This document shows, in pieces, positions 36,544 to 40,237 of a stretch of DNA of 40,237 nucleotides. Each line of letters starts with the position of its first letter. Within the stretch, counting starts at the first letter, position 1. A program made the translations under genes and the position numbers. The stretch covers positions 111,446 to 151,682 of the forward strand of contig CALSPN010000007.1 of assembly GCA_943788245.1 (NCBI GenBank), written 5' to 3'. The notes under the pieces are model-generated. The model saw nothing but the letters and a program-made list of their open reading frames with translations, made no database searches and was not told the DNA's origin. The DNA comes from an uncultured Verrucomicrobiae bacterium. Lineage in GTDB: Bacteria; Verrucomicrobiota; Verrucomicrobiia; Limisphaerales; AAA164-E04.

Positions 36544-38734
36544 TCATCGATCGCCATAGATGGGAGGCTCCCATCCCTTCGGGCAATCTTCCCTGAGGTC
36601 GAACTCCATAGGCTGAACTGGGAATGGAATGATTCCCTGCCTTTTCCAAGGGCAAATCATCAGGCAGATGCTTTATTTTAAAATCCTTGTATTGAACTCG
36701 CATGGGCGGCCCGACATGCACCTGAACGGCCAACACACCTTCCAGTGCCCTTCCTCTGGCGTCAAAATCAATCAAGTCAGTGGTTGGGTGACCATCGATC
36801 CAATGCTGGTGATGATTACCCCGCACAAGCACCCGGTAGTCATGCCACGCATCAGGAGCAAACTCTTTCACTGGTAATTCCCCAACCACCCATGACTGCC
36901 CTTTCGCATCAACAAGCACTTTTTCGCCCGTGTGCGATAAGATGCGTCTCGCCCTTTTTCTTCGTATAGCATCCCGTTGTAGCTCGGATTCTTGGCCACC
37001 ACGTCGCACTGATACCCTGGCAACAATGTCGAGTCCAAGGTCAGGACGCGATAAACCCCGATACTGGATACCACTGTTTCCTCCCGCACTGATCTTGACT
37101 TTGACCCGCAAATCAAAATTCCGAATAGTGGATCCTTTCCATGTGATGAAACGGTTCATCTTCAGCGAGCCATCTGCAATCCCAGTCAACACCCCATCTT
37201 TGACAGACCAAAATTTGGAGTCACCGGACCATTGCCCAAGTCCACGCTTACCTAACAGTTGGATGAAACCATCCTTGTCAGCTTGATGCGAAACCGCAGC
37301 AGAGGCCTGAGGGTGCGGCTGAGTAGAGGCTGCAAATCTTGTTTTCAAAGGTTTCAGAGGGCCTCCTAACTCTTCAACTCGAATATCAGTCCTTCTACGC
37401 ATTGTCACTAAAGTATCGGCATAGCTAGGATTTGTTGCCAAATTAACCAATTCGTCCGGATCATTCTTCAGGTCATGTAGAAACTCAAGACTGTCATGAT
37501 CCACATATCGAACATATTTAAATTGCTGATTACGAATACCCTCAAATGCGGGTATTCGGTGGCGCACGGCAAAATGTTCATGAAATGTGTCTTTTCGCCA
37601 ATCGGATGGCTTACCTGACTGAATCACCGGTCTCAAACTTTTCCCCTGATATCGCTCAGGAATTTCAATATTCGCCCAGTCCAGAAAAGTGGAAGGCAGG
37701 TCTAGGTTCAGGGCAAGTGCATCTGTGACTTTTCCCCGCTGGTCCTGACTCACACGAGGGTCCATCACAATCAGTGGCACCCTCAGGGATTCTTCATAAT
37801 GAGACCATTTACCCGCAAATCCTCTGTTTCCCATATGATAACCATTATCCGCGGTGTAGATGATAATGGTGTTCTCTGCCATCCCCGCCTCATCCAGCGC
37901 TTGCATGAAACGACCAATAGCTCCATCAATGCCACTGACCATACGATAATAGGCACGCATGTTCGCCTGGTATTTAGCATCTGTATTCCACCGCCAGAAA
38001 AAGCGTTCTCGATTGATCGTCGTTTTCAAAAACTCAGGCTGATCATTGAAAATGGCAGGATCATTTAATCGAGGAGGATCCATTTCAATTTCTTCGTACA
38101 TTCCATCCACGGCACGTGGCCAGGGGAAATGGCCTATGCCAGGCCGGCGATCGCTGTCTTCCGCATGACACGCGTTGAACCACATATTCAGAGCAAAGGG
38201 TTTGTCCTTGGGCTGTTGACGAATGAAGTCGATTCCTCGGTCGACAATCAATTCGGTTTCATGCCGCAAGGTTCCATCCGGAAGCTTTTTGTAAAAGGGA
38301 TTGCGACCAATTGCCTCGAAGACATCAAAGTGTTCTTTGGGATCGTAGCCCTTGGGCATTTTCGCATGCCACTTGCCAAAGTAGCCAGTGCGGTACCCCT
38401 GCTCTCGAAGTAGATCCGAATACAAGGTTTCAACCGCATCTGGCCTTGCCAGATCTGGCGCGCCCGATGTTCCATACCCCCGCCCAGTCAAACCCGTCAG
38501 AATAGTCGTTCGGCTGACCCAACAAATTGAATGGCTGACAAAGGCGTTAGCAAAGCGCGTTCCACGAGAGGCTAATCCATCAATATTAGGAGTTTTTACC
38601 ACATTATTGCCATAGCAACCGAGTGTCGAAGTTGTCTGATCATCAGTGAAGAAGAAAACTATGTTGGGTTGCTGGGCTTTCGCTGGAACCAGGAGCGAAC
38701 AAAGGATGAAAGCGACAGTGAACAGATATTTCAT
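36544..38734 (-). CDS. Secreted sulfatase fused to a DUF1080 (3-keto-disaccharide hydrolase-type) domain, three frame breaks
   Basis: Rebuilt product of 729 residues: signal peptide (YLFTVAFILCSLLVPAKAQ), sulfatase domain (about 24-450) and DUF1080 laminin-G-like domain (about 495-690). The sulfatase part has NIVFFFTDDQTTSTLGCYGN, GKWHAK, YTADNGYHMGNRG and LHDLKNDPDELVNLA. The nucleophile motif is SICWVSRTTILTG, with Val where Pro is normal. Breaks: one base too many at C4 37056-37059, one missing near 36946-36950, one too many at C3 36635-36637. Corrected, the DUF1080 core reads LLPGYQCDVVAKNPSYNGML then YEEKGRGRILSHTGEKV, and the protein ends EFDLREDCPKGWEPPIYGDR. As written the frame runs on to 36470. 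The start is ATG 38734, not the GTG three codons earlier. Both domains suggest glycan processing outside the cytoplasm. Confidence 0.85.
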
Positions 38735-38769
38735 ATTAAACACATTTAAGTAGTTGAGAAAAAACCAAA

Positions 38770-39936
38770 TTATTCATGGGAGAAAAGAACACAGATAGCC
38801 GATGGCGCATGAACAACATTGCGATTGTAGGTTAGCGCTCCCGTATGCGGATCAATCCCAAAAGAGGCCAGCGTATGCGAATCCTGCCCGGCAGCAAGCA
38901 GCCACTTGCCTGCTGGTTCAATATTGAAGTTTCTGGGGGTAGCTCCACGGACATGCTCACGTTCGATAACGGTAAGTTCGCCTGTTTCGTCAGCCACTCG
39001 ATAAGCAGTTATCGTGTCATGTCCGCGGTTGGCTGAATACACAAAGTCCCCGCTTGGATGGACTCGAATTTCAGAGGCACTTGTGAAGTGTTCCAGAATC
39101 AATTGTTCCCGGGGAACCGAAGGAATGGTTTGTTTCGCTGTCATACTTCCGTTGCGATCATCATAATCATAGACAGTCACGCTCAGTGATAGCTCATTAA
39201 GGACGTAAGCCCACTTTCCATTGGGATGAAACTTCATGTGTCGCGGTCCTCCTCCCGGAGGTGTGGCTGCATAGCCTTGCATGTCGATGCGTGCATTCGC
39301 TGCATCGACTTTATAAATGACGACCTTGTCCAGGCCTAAATCAGGAACAAAGGCAAACCGTCCATCAGGTGAAAAACCCGTCCAATGTGGGTGTGGTGCA
39401 TCCTGTCTTTTACCAGTCACTCGCGAAGCACCGGAATGCTCTATCAATTGATTTCTACCCTTGATGCTGCCGTTGGAATTCAATGCGAAAACGCCAACCG
39501 ATCCTCCCCCATATTGGGCAGTCAGTAAAAACTGTCCACTGGAATGCACGGATACATGAGTGCCTCCACCATCTCCAATTTCAACTGAATTCAACAAAGA
39601 CAGCTCCGCCTTATTGCCTTCTCGCTGAATTGCGTAACAAATAACCGAACCTTTGCCATCAATCGTTCCAACGGCATACAGGTGGGTTTCCTTTGGATGC
39701 ATTGCTAAAAAGCCTGGCCCCTGGACCTCGGCTACAAGTGAAGGCCGCGACAATTTACCTGTCTCTACATTCAAATGAGTATGATAAATCCCTCTGCTAG
39801 GCCAAGCACTGCCTGTTCCAATCCAGACATCCACGCGACTGGCTTCAGCTCCGAGGACATGACCATTGAATTGAGTTAAAAGACCAGCGATCAATGCAAG
39901 CCTGAGCAGGGCCAAAAATTGAGATAGGTAAATCAT
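38770..39936 (-). CDS. Secreted lactonase-family seven-bladed beta-propeller protein
   Basis: 388-residue protein of the 6-phosphogluconolactonase (YbhE-type) propeller family. Residues 5-30 form a signal peptide (LALLRLALIAGLLTQF), so unlike the cytoplasmic enzyme it is exported. Blade motifs recur: FLAMHPKETHLYAVG, HVSVHSSGQFLLTAQYGGGSV, HPHWTGFSPDGRFAFVPDLG, GPRHMKFHPNGKWAYVLNEL, EIRVHPSGDFVYSANRGHDT and GATPRNFNIEPAGKWLLAAGQ, which contain the His, Asp and Arg positions of the family. It lies 35 bases upstream of the sulfatase-DUF1080 gene on the same strand and may be its operon partner. Hydrolysis of a sugar lactone is likely; the substrate is unknown. Confidence 0.92.
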   Translation of the reverse strand: MIYLSQFLALLRLALIAGLLTQFNGHVLGAEASRVDVWIGTGSAWPSRGIYHTHLNVETGKLSRPSLVAEVQGPGFLAMHPKETHLYAVGTIDGKGSVICYAIQREGNKAELSLLNSVEIGDGGGTHVSVHSSGQFLLTAQYGGGSVGVFALNSNGSIKGRNQLIEHSGASRVTGKRQDAPHPHWTGFSPDGRFAFVPDLGLDKVVIYKVDAANARIDMQGYAATPPGGGPRHMKFHPNGKWAYVLNELSLSVTVYDYDDRNGSMTAKQTIPSVPREQLILEHFTSASEIRVHPSGDFVYSANRGHDTITAYRVADETGELTVIEREHVRGATPRNFNIEPAGKWLLAAGQDSHTLASFGIDPHTGALTYNRNVVHAPSAICVLFSHE

Positions 39937-40049
39937 GTAGACTGAAAACTAACACAAAAGATTCGAACCATGCCAACCTGTATTTGTCTTCGAACTTAAC
40001 AAAATCATCCGGGAAGCGATTCCATAAAAGGACTGACGATAGCAAAAAT

Positions 40050-40237
40050 ATGATTATGATATTAGTCATGAGTCAGGTAGTTGGAATTATTGGTGCAAGT
40101 GACAATCCAGATAGATATGCTTTTCTGGCGGCAGAATCCCTGAAATGCAAAGGTTTTGAAATCTTACTGATTAACCCTTACAAAAAGAACATATTGGGAA
40201 AACCATGCTACGCTAGTCTTTTGGAGGCACCTTTGCG
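40050..40237 (+). CDS. CoA-binding domain protein (YccU-like), 3' partial
   Basis: The right edge cuts this gene after about 60 codons. The visible part reads VVGIIGASDNPDRYAFLAAE, then GFEILLINPYKKNILGKPCY and ASLLEAPL. This matches the CoA_binding_2 family: a Rossmann fold with the loop GASDNPDRYA and the motif INP. Three in-frame ATG codons (40050, 40056, 40068) are possible starts; family alignment favours 40068, with MSQVVGIIGAS. Such proteins are small, about 130-150 residues, bind CoA, and their cellular role is unclear. It is transcribed divergently from the lactonase gene. Confidence 0.8.
   Translation, partial: MIMILVMSQVVGIIGASDNPDRYAFLAAESLKCKGFEILLINPYKKNILGKPCYASLLEAPL

Noticed and set aside
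36195..36596. A plus-strand open frame of 133 codons across the hairpin region
   Set aside because: It overlaps the antisense end of the sulfatase-DUF1080 gene and has no recognisable motif or start context.
1..40237. Search by eye for CRISPR arrays, tRNA or rRNA genes, insertion sequences and phage or defence genes
   Set aside because: No regularly spaced repeats, cloverleaf candidates, transposase motifs or known defence domains were found.

Overview
The window looks like a chromosomal piece of a Verrucomicrobiota bacterium, probably free-living and able to degrade polysaccharides. The clearest marker is the prepilin-like protein near 35.1 kb, with a [20 protein letters not shown] leader and an H-X9-DG tail, a type greatly expanded in Verrucomicrobiota and Planctomycetota. 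A PSCyt1/PSCyt2/PSD1 protein paired with a DUF1501 protein, four secreted sulfatases, a secreted PIG-L deacetylase and a DUF1080 domain point to the same superphylum. Base composition is near balanced and Shine-Dalgarno sequences are mostly weak. I saw no rRNA, tRNA, CRISPR array, insertion sequence or phage gene.

Layout. 1-2602 (+): hybrid sensor histidine kinase cut by the left edge. 3081-10829 (-): housekeeping and membrane genes (secreted EEP-family hydrolase, deoxyhypusine-synthase-like protein, site-2 protease with CBS domains, YugP-like zinc peptidase, TrmH-type RNA methyltransferase, PIG-L deacetylase with a carbohydrate-binding-like tail, and a ParA without an adjacent ParB). 11292-12857 (-): first sulfatase. 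12981-21613 (+): a transport block with a ribose-type ABC importer (binding lipoprotein, double ATPase, permease), two tandem paralogues of an unrecognised Rossmann-like family (the first with a Tat signal), a YhdT-like small membrane protein and a sodium:solute symporter. 21672-24637 (-): two sulfatases overlapping by 4 nt. 25210-31772: secreted isochorismatase-like hydrolase, secreted beta-sandwich protein, and the PSCyt/PSD1-DUF1501 pair. 31868-36007: a degraded gene, a coiled-coil protein with a secretin-like tail, a FadL-type porin and the prepilin-like protein, ended by a strong terminator. 36544-39936 (-): sulfatase-DUF1080 fusion and a secreted lactonase-type beta-propeller. The right edge cuts a CoA-binding-domain gene.

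Working picture (inference): secreted sulfatases and other hydrolases process a sulfated or acetylated glycan. The ABC importer and the symporter take up the products, and the two paralogous Rossmann-like proteins may act on one of them.

The sequence carries many single-base frame breaks. Most are one extra base in a homopolymer run (about 423, 18750, 19786, 20705, 31631, 32346, 33231, 35395, 36635, 37056), with a few missing bases. They split otherwise well-conserved genes, so sequencing or assembly error is the simplest explanation. Where I could rebuild the intact reading frame I give the full extent and say where it breaks.
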